DNA of 64,000 nucleotides, taken from contig CAVYPD010000024.1 in assembly GCA_963770275.1 (NCBI GenBank), positions 1 through 64,000 of the forward strand. Reading direction: 5' to 3'. This document shows, piece after piece, positions 26,791 to 36,159 of this stretch (positions within the stretch are counted from its first letter, which is position 1; the number at the start of each line of letters is the position of its first letter). The notes below the pieces were generated by a model. It had not been told where the DNA came from, ran no database searches, and saw only the letters and a program-made list of their open reading frames with translations. This DNA comes from Roseiarcus sp963770275. GTDB lineage: Bacteria > Pseudomonadota > Alphaproteobacteria > Rhizobiales > Beijerinckiaceae. The position numbers were made by a program, and so were the translations under genes.

Positions 26791-28637
26791 ATCTGCTCGA
26801 CCTCGGCCGTGAGTTCGAACCACGCCGCTTCCGTTGCGGTCAAAGCGCGCTCGAGCTCGGCGCGCTTCGCCGCCAATTCCGCGATCTTGGCCGCATCGCC
26901 GTTGCGCGCGCTCGCTTGCGTCAGCGCTTCGTCGACCCGGCGCAGGAGATCCTGGAATCGGCTCATCTTGTCTTCAAGCGCGGCGAGCTCCCGCTTGATC
27001 GGCTGAGGCTCGCGCTTGGGCTTGGCCGCCGCGGCAGCCTGGGTTTCGCGCTTCTCTCTTTGTTGAGGCCGTTCGGCGCCGCCAAGCACGAATCGGCTGT
27101 AGTCGGCGAGATCGCCCTCGAACGGCTTGACCGTTCCATTCGCCGCCAGCCACAAGCGGTCGACTGTGGCCTCGAGCAGACGCCTGTCGTGCGAGACGAG
27201 AATGCAAGCGCCTTCATAATCGTTGATGGCCTCGATCAATTCGCCGCGACTGTCGATGTCGAGATGGTTGGTCGGCTCGTCGAGGATGAGAAGCTGCGGT
27301 CCGTCGAACGCGGCAAGGCCCATCATCAGGCGCGCCTTTTCGCCACCGGACAGGGAATTGACTTTGGTGTCGGCCCGCGCGCCGGAGAAACCGATCATCG
27401 CCGCGCGGCCGCGGATTTTGGATACGGCCTCTCCGCGCATGCGCTCGGCGACGTGCTCGTAGACACTCCCGCCAGGTTCGAGTTCGTCGATCTGATGCTG
27501 GGCGAAATAGCCGACCTGAAGACGGTTCGCGCGCGTCATCTTGCCCGCCATCGGCTCGAGGCGGCCGGCGATGAGCTTGGCGAAGGTCGACTTGCCGTTG
27601 CCGTTCTGGCCAAGGAGGCCGATGCGGTCGTCGTCAGCAAGCGAGAGGTCGATGCGCGCGATGACCGCGCGCCCATCGTAACCCGCGCTGACCTTGTCCA
27701 TGGACACGATCGGCGGGCTCAGGCGTTTGACGACCGGGGGCCATTTGAACGGCTGCACAGTGTCGTCGACGATCGCTGCGATCGGCGCCATCTTGGCCAG
27801 CATCTTGAGTCGCGACTGGGCCTGCACCGCCTTCGACGCCTTGGCGCGGAAGCGGTCGACGAAAGCCTGCAGATGAGCGCGCTTCTCTTCCTGCTTCTTG
27901 GCCGCCTTGCCGGCAAGGATTTGCTGCTCATGGCGCTGGCGCTCGAAGCTCGAGTAGCCGCCGCTCCACAGAGTGAGCTTCCCGCGGTCGAGGTGGAGGA
28001 TCTGCTGCGCGACATCATCGAGCAGATCGCGGTCATGGCTGATGACGAGAATCGTCGCCGGGCAGGTCTTGAGATAGTCGGTGAGCCACAGCACGCCTTC
28101 GAGGTCGAGATAGTTGGTCGGCTCGTCGAGCAGCAGAAGGTCGGGCTCTGAGAACAGCACCGCGGCGAGCGCAACGCGCATCCGCCAGCCGCCGGAAAAT
28201 TCTCCGAGCGACCGCGCTTGCGCGGCCTCGTCGAACCCGAGCCCTTGGAGGATCCGCGCCGCCCGCGCCGGGGCATTGTGCGCTTCGATGTCGACGAGGC
28301 GCGTATGGATGTCGGCGATGCGTTCTGGATCGTTCGCGGTTTCCGCCTCGGCCATCAGCGCCTCGCGCTCGACATCGGCGGAGAGCACAAAGTCGACGAG
28401 GCTTTCGGCGCCGGCGGGAGCCTCCTGGTCGACGCTGCCGATGCGTGCGCCCTTGGGGACCATGATCCCGCCAGTCTCCGGGGCAAGCTCGCCGCGGAGA
28501 ACGCGGAAGAGCGTCGTCTTACCGGCGCCGTTGCGACCGACGAGCCCGACATGCGCGCCCGACGGCAGCGCGGCGGTTGCGTTGTCGATCAGAAGACGCT
28601 CGCCGAGGCGATAGGTGAGGGCGCTGATGTGCAGCAT
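26787..28637 (-). CDS. ABC-F type ATPase (Uup/EttA-like ribosome-associated family)
   Basis: 616 residues with two ATP-binding cassettes and no membrane segment. The first has Walker A GRNGAGKTT and LLLDEPTNYLDLEG; the second GQNGNGKSTFAK and LLILDEPTNHLDIDS. A charged linker (KQEEKRAHLQAFVDRFRAKA) lies between them, and a coiled-coil tail follows residue 530 (LAALEDKMSRFQDLLRRVDE). ABC-F proteins bind the ribosomal E site and ease stalled translation. A DNA-related role as in Uup is also possible given the C-terminal coiled coil. Confidence 0.9.
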   Translation of the reverse strand: MLHISALTYRLGERLLIDNATAALPSGAHVGLVGRNGAGKTTLFRVLRGELAPETGGIMVPKGARIGSVDQEAPAGAESLVDFVLSADVEREALMAEAETANDPERIADIHTRLVDIEAHNAPARAARILQGLGFDEAAQARSLGEFSGGWRMRVALAAVLFSEPDLLLLDEPTNYLDLEGVLWLTDYLKTCPATILVISHDRDLLDDVAQQILHLDRGKLTLWSGGYSSFERQRHEQQILAGKAAKKQEEKRAHLQAFVDRFRAKASKAVQAQSRLKMLAKMAPIAAIVDDTVQPFKWPPVVKRLSPPIVSMDKVSAGYDGRAVIARIDLSLADDDRIGLLGQNGNGKSTFAKLIAGRLEPMAGKMTRANRLQVGYFAQHQIDELEPGGSVYEHVAERMRGEAVSKIRGRAAMIGFSGARADTKVNSLSGGEKARLMMGLAAFDGPQLLILDEPTNHLDIDSRGELIEAINDYEGACILVSHDRRLLEATVDRLWLAANGTVKPFEGDLADYSRFVLGGAERPQQREKRETQAAAAAKPKREPQPIKRELAALEDKMSRFQDLLRRVDEALTQASARNGDAAKIAELAAKRAELERALTATEAAWFELTAEVEQI

Positions 28638-28717
28638 GGGCGCGCTTTTCGCGCGGCGCGCTCACTCTGGCAAGCTCAAGCGGCCACCGACGCCGACCAA
28701 TCGCGAAGCCCCTTCAT

Positions 28718-29635
28718 TTACGGCGGCAGCCCCTTTTCAATCTGCCTGACGTTATCCATGAACGCCTTGGCGGCTGGCGAGTGCGTACGACCACGTTTGG
28801 AGATGAAACCGTAGTTCAGGCTCATCCAGGGCAGTTCGATCGGCAGCAATACACACTCGCCATCGTCAATCTCCCGTTTGAGTTGGAACGGCGGCGCAAC
28901 GCCCAGTCCCTGCCCCGCTAGAACGATGTGCTTCGTCGCTCCGAAAGTCCCGACCCTGATTCTCGGCAAGAAACGGTCTTTCGCCACCTCAAACACGCCG
29001 CACGGAAAATCGCCCTTAGGCAGAAATTGTCGCATCCGACCTGGGGCCGTCGGACCAACCCACGGAAACTCGCATAAGTCCTCGAGCCTCACGCTGTTGC
29101 TCCCGGCCAATGGATGTCCGGCGGCACAGAAGAAATACATTTGCGAGCTTCGGACGGGCTCTGTTTCCAGGTCCGGGTTTTGAACCGCTTCGAAAATCTC
29201 GGCAAAGCCAAGATCGATGCGCCCGTTCAACACCTGATTGATGATCTTCGTCCAGTTGTAGAGCTTGAGTTCAACAGCCAGCCGAGGATGCTGTGCGGAA
29301 AGCATACCGATGGCGCGCTGTCCTGAGATATCAGCGGGATAGGGACCCGCAGACACACTGAATTCGCCAATTTCCAGTCCCTTAGCCAGATCTATCTCGC
29401 GCAGGAGATCGGCGAAGCCTTTGATCACCGGCTCGCCATGATCCAGCATGAGTTCGCCAAAGACCGTCGGGGTCACGCCCTGGCGGTCAAACAGCGGCAC
29501 GCCGAGAATGTCTTCCAAATGTTTTAGGCTCCGGGTCAGAGCCGGCTGCGATACGCCGAGCGCTGCCGCGGCGCGGCCGAAGTGCCGGTGGGCCGCGAGA
29601 GCCTTTACCAATTCGAACTGACGAACCGAGTGCAT
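28718..29635 (-). CDS. LysR family transcriptional regulator
   Basis: 305 residues. The N-terminal winged helix is standard (HFGRAAAALGVSQPALTRSL, then KHLEDILGVPLFDRQGV) and is followed by a substrate-binding domain. It is divergent from the MscS gene across 256 bases. The target could be its own promoter, the channel gene or something unlinked; no metabolic operon directly adjoins it, so the effector cannot be guessed. Confidence 0.92.
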   Translation of the reverse strand: MHSVRQFELVKALAAHRHFGRAAAALGVSQPALTRSLKHLEDILGVPLFDRQGVTPTVFGELMLDHGEPVIKGFADLLREIDLAKGLEIGEFSVSAGPYPADISGQRAIGMLSAQHPRLAVELKLYNWTKIINQVLNGRIDLGFAEIFEAVQNPDLETEPVRSSQMYFFCAAGHPLAGSNSVRLEDLCEFPWVGPTAPGRMRQFLPKGDFPCGVFEVAKDRFLPRIRVGTFGATKHIVLAGQGLGVAPPFQLKREIDDGECVLLPIELPWMSLNYGFISKRGRTHSPAAKAFMDNVRQIEKGLPP

Positions 29636-29671
29636 GATACCTTTCAGTTATCGGGCTTTGGCATAAATGAT

Positions 29672-29692
29672 ATTGAACACCCTCAATTCAAT
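29672..29692. promoter_or_regulatory. Inverted repeat upstream of the LysR gene
   Basis: ATTGAA and TTCAAT are separated by nine bases, 37 bp before the LysR-type start, in an AT-rich stretch. It may be an autoregulatory operator. The centre does not give the T-N11-A form usual for LysR proteins, so support is weak. Confidence 0.35.
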
Positions 29693-29891
29693 AACATAAC
29701 TGCACCGTCGGAAAATGCATCCCCCGCGAAAAAGCGCCGGGCTGGACATTTGGAGGGTTGGGGCGGGCTGCAAAACAACTGCATTGCTATCGCTCGGCTG
29801 AGCGCTTTGCTGTTGCCGGCGTAGACTCAAACTGCGGCGGGCGGCGCTTGAGTTTGCGCGCGGTTAGGGAAAATACTGGACCGAACGGATT

Positions 29892-31572
29892 ATGGGATTT
29901 GGGAGACGCGCTGTGTTCATTGGGGAAAAAAGACTAATTCAGCTTATCGCGGTCGCTGGGCTTTCATTTGCGCTCAGCGTCGGACCGCCGTCGGCGTCGC
30001 GCGCCGAGGACACCGCGCCTGCCCTGCGCTGCGGACGCAAGGGCCGCGGCCAAGGACGCTGAGCCGACCACCACCAAGGACCCTCAGATCGCGCTCGATG
30101 ATCTCGAGCTTCTGCTGGAGCCGATGACCACCGAGGAGACTGTGACCGAGGCCAAGGGTTGGTATTCGTTGTTGAGGGCCAAGGAGCGCGAAATCACCGT
30201 GGCCGAACTGAATGTTCGCCGCAAGAACCGCGAAATCGCGCAATTGGAGAAACAGAAGACGGCCGCGTCCGATCTTGCGAAAGCCACTGAAGAGGTCAAA
30301 GCCGCCACTTCCGACAAGGACAAGGAGGCGGCCGCCCAGCACCTCTCGGGAGCGCAGAAAAATCTGGCCCAGACGGTCAAGACCGCAAGCAAGGAAACCG
30401 CAAAGGAGGAGAAGAAGGCCGAGGCGACCACCGCCGCCATGGCCAAACAAGCCGACGCGGCCCCTCCGCCAGCCGCCACTGTTGATGCCGCCACGCCTGC
30501 GTCGGGCGTGAAGGTCGTGCCGGCGGCGGCGAGCGACAAGGACCTCCTGCAGAAAGCGGCCGAATCCGCAGCGAAGAAATCCGAAGGCACTGGCGACACC
30601 GCAAAGGTTGAGAAGGTGGTCGCAGCGACTGAGAAAGAAGCCGCCGCCGCAGACCAAATCAAAACGCTGGCGGAGTCAGCCCCGGCGACCACCGGAACGG
30701 TTGGAGCCGCGATAGCGCCGGGAACGGCGACCGCCGCCGTCGCCGCAACGTCGAAAACGGCCGAAAGGCTTGCTGAAAAGGCGGACGAAGCCACCGCCGC
30801 CAAGACTGACGTCAAGGTGCAACTCGTCGATTACAGCACGCAATTGATGGGCGAGCGCACGGCGCTCACCGACCGCCTGAAGCTCGTCCTCGACAAACTT
30901 GAGGCGAAAGGAGGCGACGGCAAGCCCTATCGCCTCTACATCGCCTCGATCGGCGGCATCAAGATCGATGTCACAGACCGGACGGCGACTTTGGCCAGAA
31001 TTTCAGGCTGGCTTTCCTCCGAGGAGGGCGGCCTGAGGGTGGCGCGCGACGTTGGGATCTTTCTCGCCTACATTATTGGTTCGATCCTTGTCGCCAGGCT
31101 CGTCCGTCTGATCCTGGGCCGGGTGATGAGCCGCGCCAACGTCACCTCGCAGCTCTTGCGCGACTTCGTCATCTCCGCCTCCGGGCGCGTGATCGTGGCG
31201 GTCGGCTTCCTGCTTGCCTTGTCGGCGCTCGAAGTGAACCTCGCGCCCTTGCTCGCGGTCATCGGCGCGGCAGGTTTCGTCGTCGCTTTCGCGTTGCAGG
31301 GCACGCTCAGCAACTTCGCCAGCGGTCTTTTGATCATGGTGTTCAAGCCGTTCGACGTCGGCGACGAAGTCGAAGTCGGCGGCGGCATCAAGGGCTGGGT
31401 TACCCACGTGACGATTTTCAGCACTTACATCCGTACGGATGAGGGGCCGGTGAAGATCGTGCCGAACGACACCATCTGGAAGAATGTCATCGTCAATCAA
31501 ACGACAGGGATCGTGAAGGCTCCGCCGTCAGGCGACGCGAAGCCGCCCGACGCAAACCCCGAAGCGGCCTGA
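29892..31572 (+). CDS. MscS-type mechanosensitive channel with long periplasmic N-terminus (one frame break)
   Basis: 559 residues after dropping one base near 30028. The ATG at 29892 gives a signal peptide (LIQLIAVAGLSFALSVGPPS, then ASRAED), lost if one starts at 29968. A long Ala/Lys/Glu-rich segment of about 270 residues, partly coiled coil, precedes the channel core: two or three membrane helices, the pore helix APLLAVIGAAGFVVAFALQG and the beta domain (FKPFDVGDEVEVGGG, VPNDTIWKNVIVN). It should open under membrane tension during osmotic downshock. The Ala-rich repeat region is unusual in length and may reach through the periplasm. Confidence 0.85.
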
Positions 31573-31648
31573 CATGACACTCGTTTTACTGAAGCGCGCG
31601 GCGCGGCTTCACCTGCGCGGAACGGAAGACTAAGCCCTCCCGGTTCGC

Positions 31649-32360
31649 TCAGGGCTTGTTCGGAACGTCCAGCATAGCTCCGGTGCGGAACAGCAAGCCC
31701 GCAGCGCCCGCGCCGATGAGCGGGGCGATGATGAAGAGCCAGAGCTGCGCGACCGCGCCCGGATTCGAGCCGATGCCGACCAGCGCCGGACCGATCGAGC
31801 GAGCCGGATTGACTGAGGTGCCGGTGATGTTGATGCCGACCAGATGGATGACCACCAGCGTTAGCCCAATGGCGAGGCCGGCGAAGCCGGTTGGCGCGAT
31901 TGGGTGCGTGACGCCGAGAATGCAGACCAGGAACAGGAACGTCGCCACCACTTCGAACACGAGGGCGGAGACGACATTGTATTCCCCGTTGTAGCCCGCG
32001 CCCCAGCCGTTCTGGCCCTAGTGAGCCGGTCCACCCCTGAGCCTTGCCGGACAGAATGAGATAGAGCACCACCGCGGCGACGATCGCGCCCAAAACCTGG
32101 GCAATCCAGTAGCTGATCATGTCGGCGACGCTCATCCGACCCGCGACATAGACGCCAAAACTGACCGCCGGATTGACGTGGCAACCGGAGATCGGCCCGA
32201 TGCCATAGGCCATGGCGACAATGGCGAAGCCGAACGCGCTCGCTATCCCGAGAAGATCGACGGCCGTCGGGCCCGACCCCATGCCGCCAACGACCGCCGC
32301 GCCGCAGCCGAAGAACACCAGCGCGAAAGTCCCGATAAATTCCGCTATCTGCTTATTCAT
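31649..32360 (-). CDS. aqpZ: Aquaporin Z-type water channel (one frame break)
   Basis: 236 residues after one-base correction near 32022, the usual AqpZ size. Both pore NPA motifs are present (GCHVNPAVSFG and GTSVNPARSIGPAL), and R follows the second NPA as expected. Six membrane helices are visible. After the break the reading resumes as GQNGWGAGYNGEYNVVSAL. It converges on the MscS gene; both concern osmotic water and ion flow, so the pairing is sensible. No other gene is in its transcription unit. Confidence 0.9.
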
Positions 32361-32744
32361 TGTGCACCCCCTGTATACCCTGCAAAAAAATCAGCCGATG
32401 CCTTAGTACGTCCGCGCCAGCTTGGAAAGCGGCGCGCCTCATTTCAGCCCGTTTGTCCGCGGCGAACTTCTTCGCTTGCCCGCCCATAGCAGGTAAAAAA
32501 TTTGGAATTGTTCTCCGGCGTACAATTCGTGAATAGAGCGCTTCGAGAAACGCCTCGGTGTCCGCAGGACTGGAGCAAGGACCGGGCGCCGCTGGCGGCG
32601 AATAACCTTAGTCGGTTTTTGCTCGACCCCGTCGTCCAGCCAGAGGCCGTTGCTTTCGCAGGGCCCGCCGATATATATGCGACGCCTTTTTCATGACCCC
32701 TCGATGAACGGCGCGACTTTCGCGCCGCTGGAGCCACTATTCCC
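32361..32744. other. Divergent intergenic region between aqpZ and yajC
   Basis: About 380 bases without a supported gene. It should contain the aqpZ promoter on the left and the yajC-secDF promoter on the right; the latter is annotated separately. An inverted repeat GGCGCGA.TTTCGCGCC lies just before yajC (about 32710-32727) and could shape the messenger leader. Confidence 0.5.
32650..32677 (+). promoter_or_regulatory. Predicted sigma-70-type promoter for yajC-secDF
   Basis: TTGCTT at 32650-32655 and TATATA at 32672-32677 are 16 bases apart, about 70 bases before the yajC start. It is one of the few AT-rich hexamer pairs in the intergenic region. Confidence 0.5.
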
Positions 32745-33134
32745 GTGCTGATCACAGCCGCCTACGCGCAGGCCGCCGGCGCCGGCCCCTTTGGCGGGGC
32801 GAGCGACACGCTGGTCCAGCTGGTGCCGATCGTGGCCATGATCGCGATCGTCTATTTCGTGCTGTGGCGGCCGCAGCAGCGGCGCGCGAAAGAGCAGCGC
32901 GAGATGGTGCAGGCGGCAAGGCGCGGCGACGTTGTCGTCACCACCGGCGGTCTGATCGGCAAGGTCACCAAGTCGGTCGACGACAACGAAGTCGAGTTCG
33001 AGATCGCTCCCAACGTGCGGGCGCGCTTGGCCCGTTCCGGCATTGCCGAAGTTCGCGCCAAGGGCGAACCGGTCAAGGACGCGGCGCCTCCCGCCAAGTC
33101 GTTGCCGGCGAAGAAAGATGCGCCCAACCCCTGA
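32745..33134 (+). CDS. yajC: Preprotein translocase accessory protein YajC
   Basis: 129 residues. One membrane helix (LVQLVPIVAMIAIVYFVLWRPQQ) ends in the conserved RPQQRRAKEQREM, followed by the small domain RGDVVVTTGGLIGKVTKV-like. It binds SecDF and assists protein export. The start is GTG at 32745; the ATG at 32704 is out of frame. It heads a five-gene operon. The Ala/Pro/Lys tail is slightly longer than in enteric YajC. Confidence 0.94.
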   Translation: MLITAAYAQAAGAGPFGGASDTLVQLVPIVAMIAIVYFVLWRPQQRRAKEQREMVQAARRGDVVVTTGGLIGKVTKSVDDNEVEFEIAPNVRARLARSGIAEVRAKGEPVKDAAPPAKSLPAKKDAPNP

Positions 33135-33188
33135 GGCCGCGCCCGGCTTTGGCGCCAGTTGAGCCTCTTCTTGAGAATTGAAAGTCTG

Positions 33189-34778
33189 ATGCTTCGTTTC
33201 GCGAACTGGAGATTGGCCTCGGTCCTGGCGCTCGTAGCGGCCGCGGTTCTGGTGATCCTGCCGAGCTTTATGCCCTCTCAAGCGGTCGAGGCGCTCGCTG
33301 CTCGATTCCCGAGCTTCATTCCGCTGCGCCAGATCGTGCTTGGCCTCGATCTGCAGGGCGGCGCCTACCTGTTGATGGAAGTCGACACCCCCTCGGTGAC
33401 CAAGAGCCAGATCGAGGCGCTGCGCGACGACGTCCGGCAGAAACTGCGTGAGGGCAAGATCGGCATATCCGGCGGCATCGGGGTTGAGCCGCGAGCGGTC
33501 GTGGTCCGCATCGCCGATCCGGCCGAGCGCGCCAAGGCGCTCGAGCTTCTTGGGTCGCTGAGCCAGCCGATCGGCGGCGCGCTCGCGGGAGGAAACGGCC
33601 GCACGCTCGATGTGACGCAAACCCCCGACGGCGTGCGGCTGGCGCTGACCGACGCTGCGATCGCCGACAAGGTGCGTCACGCGGTCGGGCAATCGATCGA
33701 AGTGCTGAACCGCCGCATCAACGCGATGGGCACCAAAGAGACCGTCATCCAGCAACAGGGCCCGAACCGCGTGCTGATCGAGGCGCCGGGCAGCCAGGAC
33801 ACGACGGCGCTCAAGAACATGATCGGCCAGACCGCCAAGCTCGAGTTCCGCCTGGTCGCCGATCCCGGCGATCCGCCGAATGAGTCCGAGGCGCTGCCGA
33901 TGCAGAAGGGCGGCGGGACGATCCAGGTGCAGAAGCGGGTCATGGTCGACGGCGAGGACCTGGTCGACGCGCAGCAGAGCTTCGACCAGCAGTCCGGCGA
34001 GCCGGACGTCAGCTTCCGCTTCAATCTGCGCGGCGGGCAGAGGTTCGGCCAGGTCACGTCGGCAAACGTCGGCCGCCCGTTCGCCATCGTGCTCGACGGC
34101 AAGGTCATTTCGGCGCCAGTCATCCGTTCGCCGATCACCGGCGGCACCGGCCAGATCACCGGCAATTTCAGCCTCGAAGAGGCCTCGAGCCTGGCGATTC
34201 TGTTGCGCGCGGGCGCGCTGCCGGCCAAGCTCACGGTGATCGAGGAGCGCACGGTCGGACCGGGGCTTGGCCAGGACTCGATCGACGCCGGCAAACGCGC
34301 GGCCTATGTCGGGGCGGCGCTGGTCGTCGTCTATATGATCGCGACCTACGGCATCTTCGGCGTGTTCGCCGATCTCGCGCTCGCGGTGCACATTCTTCTC
34401 ATCTTCGCCTCGATGGTCCTGCTCGGCGCGACGCTGACCCTGCCCGGCATCGCCGGCATCGTCTTCACCATCGGCATGGCGGTCGATTCGAACGTCCTTA
34501 TCTACGAGCGCATCCGCGAGGAGGCGCACCTCGGCCGCTCGGTGATTTCCGCGCTCGACGCCGGTTTCCGCCGCGCCTTCGCCACCATCGTCGATTCGAA
34601 CGTCACCATGTTCGTGGCGGCGCTCATCCTCTATCTGTTCGGCTCGGGCGCGGTGCGGGGCTTCGCCGTCTCGCTCGGCTTGGGAATTCTGACCTCAATC
34701 ATCACCGCGGTCACCATGACGCGCATGATGATCGCGCTCTGGTATCACCGCGCGCGGCCAAAGACGCTGCCGATATGA
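33189..34778 (+). CDS. secD: Protein-export membrane protein SecD
   Basis: SecD uses the proton gradient with SecF to pull exported proteins out of the SecYEG channel. 529 residues from the ATG at 33189 (MLRFANWR); a TTG ten codons upstream is less likely. One N-terminal helix, then LGLDLQGGAYLLMEVD, the P1 domain with NRRINAMGTKETVIQQQGPN, and five C-terminal helices including GMAVDSNVLIYERIREE, where the acidic residues of proton transfer lie. It is followed 16 bases later by secF. Confidence 0.95.
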   Translation: MLRFANWRLASVLALVAAAVLVILPSFMPSQAVEALAARFPSFIPLRQIVLGLDLQGGAYLLMEVDTPSVTKSQIEALRDDVRQKLREGKIGISGGIGVEPRAVVVRIADPAERAKALELLGSLSQPIGGALAGGNGRTLDVTQTPDGVRLALTDAAIADKVRHAVGQSIEVLNRRINAMGTKETVIQQQGPNRVLIEAPGSQDTTALKNMIGQTAKLEFRLVADPGDPPNESEALPMQKGGGTIQVQKRVMVDGEDLVDAQQSFDQQSGEPDVSFRFNLRGGQRFGQVTSANVGRPFAIVLDGKVISAPVIRSPITGGTGQITGNFSLEEASSLAILLRAGALPAKLTVIEERTVGPGLGQDSIDAGKRAAYVGAALVVVYMIATYGIFGVFADLALAVHILLIFASMVLLGATLTLPGIAGIVFTIGMAVDSNVLIYERIREEAHLGRSVISALDAGFRRAFATIVDSNVTMFVAALILYLFGSGAVRGFAVSLGLGILTSIITAVTMTRMMIALWYHRARPKTLPI

Positions 34779-34794
34779 TCAAGGCGACGCGCAT

Positions 34795-35763
34795 ATGAAA
34801 CTTCTTCGGCTCGCGCCCGAGAACACCAAATTCGGCTTCATGCGGTTCCGCCGCGTGAGCTATCCGCTGTCGGCGCTGCTGTCGATCATCTCGGTTCTCA
34901 TGTTCCTGTTTGTGGGCATGAATTTCGGCATCGACTTCGCGGGCGGCACTCAGGTCGACATGCGCGCCAAGAGCGGCAACGCCAATGTCGCCGACATTCG
35001 CTCCAAGGGCGAGGGACTGGGCGTGGGGCCCGTTGAAGTGCAGCGGGTCGGCGCCGAATCGGACGTGCTGCTGCGCCTCGGCGTTCAACCGGGCGGCGAC
35101 GCCGGTCAGCAGACTGCGATCGCGAAGCTCAAGGACGCCTTTGGCGCCGATTACGACTTCCGCAGCGTCGATTCAGTCGGGCCGACCGTCTCGTCCGAGC
35201 TTGTCCAGCGTGGAACGCTCGGCGTGGTCGTCTCCATCCTCGCGGTCCTGACCTATTTGTGGTTCCGCTTCGAATGGCAATTTGCGGTCGGCGCGATCAT
35301 CGGCACGATGCACGATCTCCTGCTGACGGTCGGTTTCTTCTGCGTCACCCAGCTCGAGTTCAACCAGACCTCGATCGCCGCGATTCTCACCATCGTCGGC
35401 TACTCGCTCAACGAGACGGTGGTCGTGCTCGACCGCATCCGCGAGGTGATGCGCAAATACAAGCGCCTGTCGACGTCCGAAATCATCGACATGTCGATCA
35501 ACGCGGTGCTGCCGCGCACCATCATGACGGCGACGACTGTCTTTCTCGCCCTTCTGGCGCTGTTCTTCCTGGGCGGCCACGTCATCCGCTCGTTCTCGGC
35601 GGCGATGATCTGGGGCATTTTCGTCGCCACCTATTCGTCGATCTTCATCTGCTCGCCGATGCTCATCTACATGGGCGTGCGCGCCGACACCTTCGACAAG
35701 ATGCGGGAGAAGGAAAACGCCGGCGCCGACGTGAAAGACGTGAAGGCGAAGGAGAAGGCGTGA
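34795..35763 (+). CDS. secF: Protein-export membrane protein SecF
   Basis: The partner of SecD, 322 residues. NFGIDFAGGTQVDMRA marks the P4 region and GYSLNETVVVLDRIREVMRK the fourth helix with its conserved acidic residue. Six membrane helices are visible. The C-terminus is an unusually charged tail. The stop overlaps the GTG of the next gene (GTGA). Confidence 0.95.
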   Translation: MKLLRLAPENTKFGFMRFRRVSYPLSALLSIISVLMFLFVGMNFGIDFAGGTQVDMRAKSGNANVADIRSKGEGLGVGPVEVQRVGAESDVLLRLGVQPGGDAGQQTAIAKLKDAFGADYDFRSVDSVGPTVSSELVQRGTLGVVVSILAVLTYLWFRFEWQFAVGAIIGTMHDLLLTVGFFCVTQLEFNQTSIAAILTIVGYSLNETVVVLDRIREVMRKYKRLSTSEIIDMSINAVLPRTIMTATTVFLALLALFFLGGHVIRSFSAAMIWGIFVATYSSIFICSPMLIYMGVRADTFDKMREKENAGADVKDVKAKEKA

Positions 35764-36159
35764 ACGAGGCCACGCCGCGGCCCGCATTCGCGCCCGGCAG
35801 CCATTCGATCGCCGCTTACGGGCAAGGCGCGTTTGCTTTCGCCGGCATGTCGCATGCGGGCGCGATCCTGGCGACGCCGAAAGGGGTGCGGCCGATCGAC
35901 GCGACGACGCATCGATGATCTCGACCCTGCCGCGCTCGCGCCGCTCATCGCCGAATCCGCGGAGAGCCCCGGCTCGATCGAGTTTGTCATCGTCGGTACG
36001 GGCGAGCGTTTGGCGCCGATCCCGAAAGCGTCGCGCGCCGCCCTCGGCCAGGCTGGCCTGCGCTTCGAGGCGATGGCGACCGGCGCGGCCCTTCGCGTCT
36101 ACAATGTCATGCAGTCGGAAGGCCGCCGCGTCGCGGCGGCGCTGATCGCCGCGCCGTGA
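35760..36159 (+). CDS. Mth938-like (DUF498) protein (one frame break)
   Basis: 132 residues after dropping one base near 35910. The GTG at 35760 overlaps the secF stop. SHSIAAYGQGAFAFAGMSHAGAI and EFVIVGTGERLAPIPK match the Mth938/NDUFAF3-type fold; the eukaryotic relative assists assembly of respiratory complex I. Its position between secF and a phytoene synthase-like gene is a recurrent alphaproteobacterial arrangement. It ends in GTGA with the next start. Confidence 0.85.

Noticed and set aside
29672..29692. Canonical LysR box
   Set aside because: The dyad is centred so that it gives A-N11-T, not T-N11-A; kept only as a weak possible operator.
32691..34529. 612-codon ORF opposite secD
   Set aside because: Composition (Asp, Arg, His, Ala) and lack of any domain mark it as a shadow of secD.
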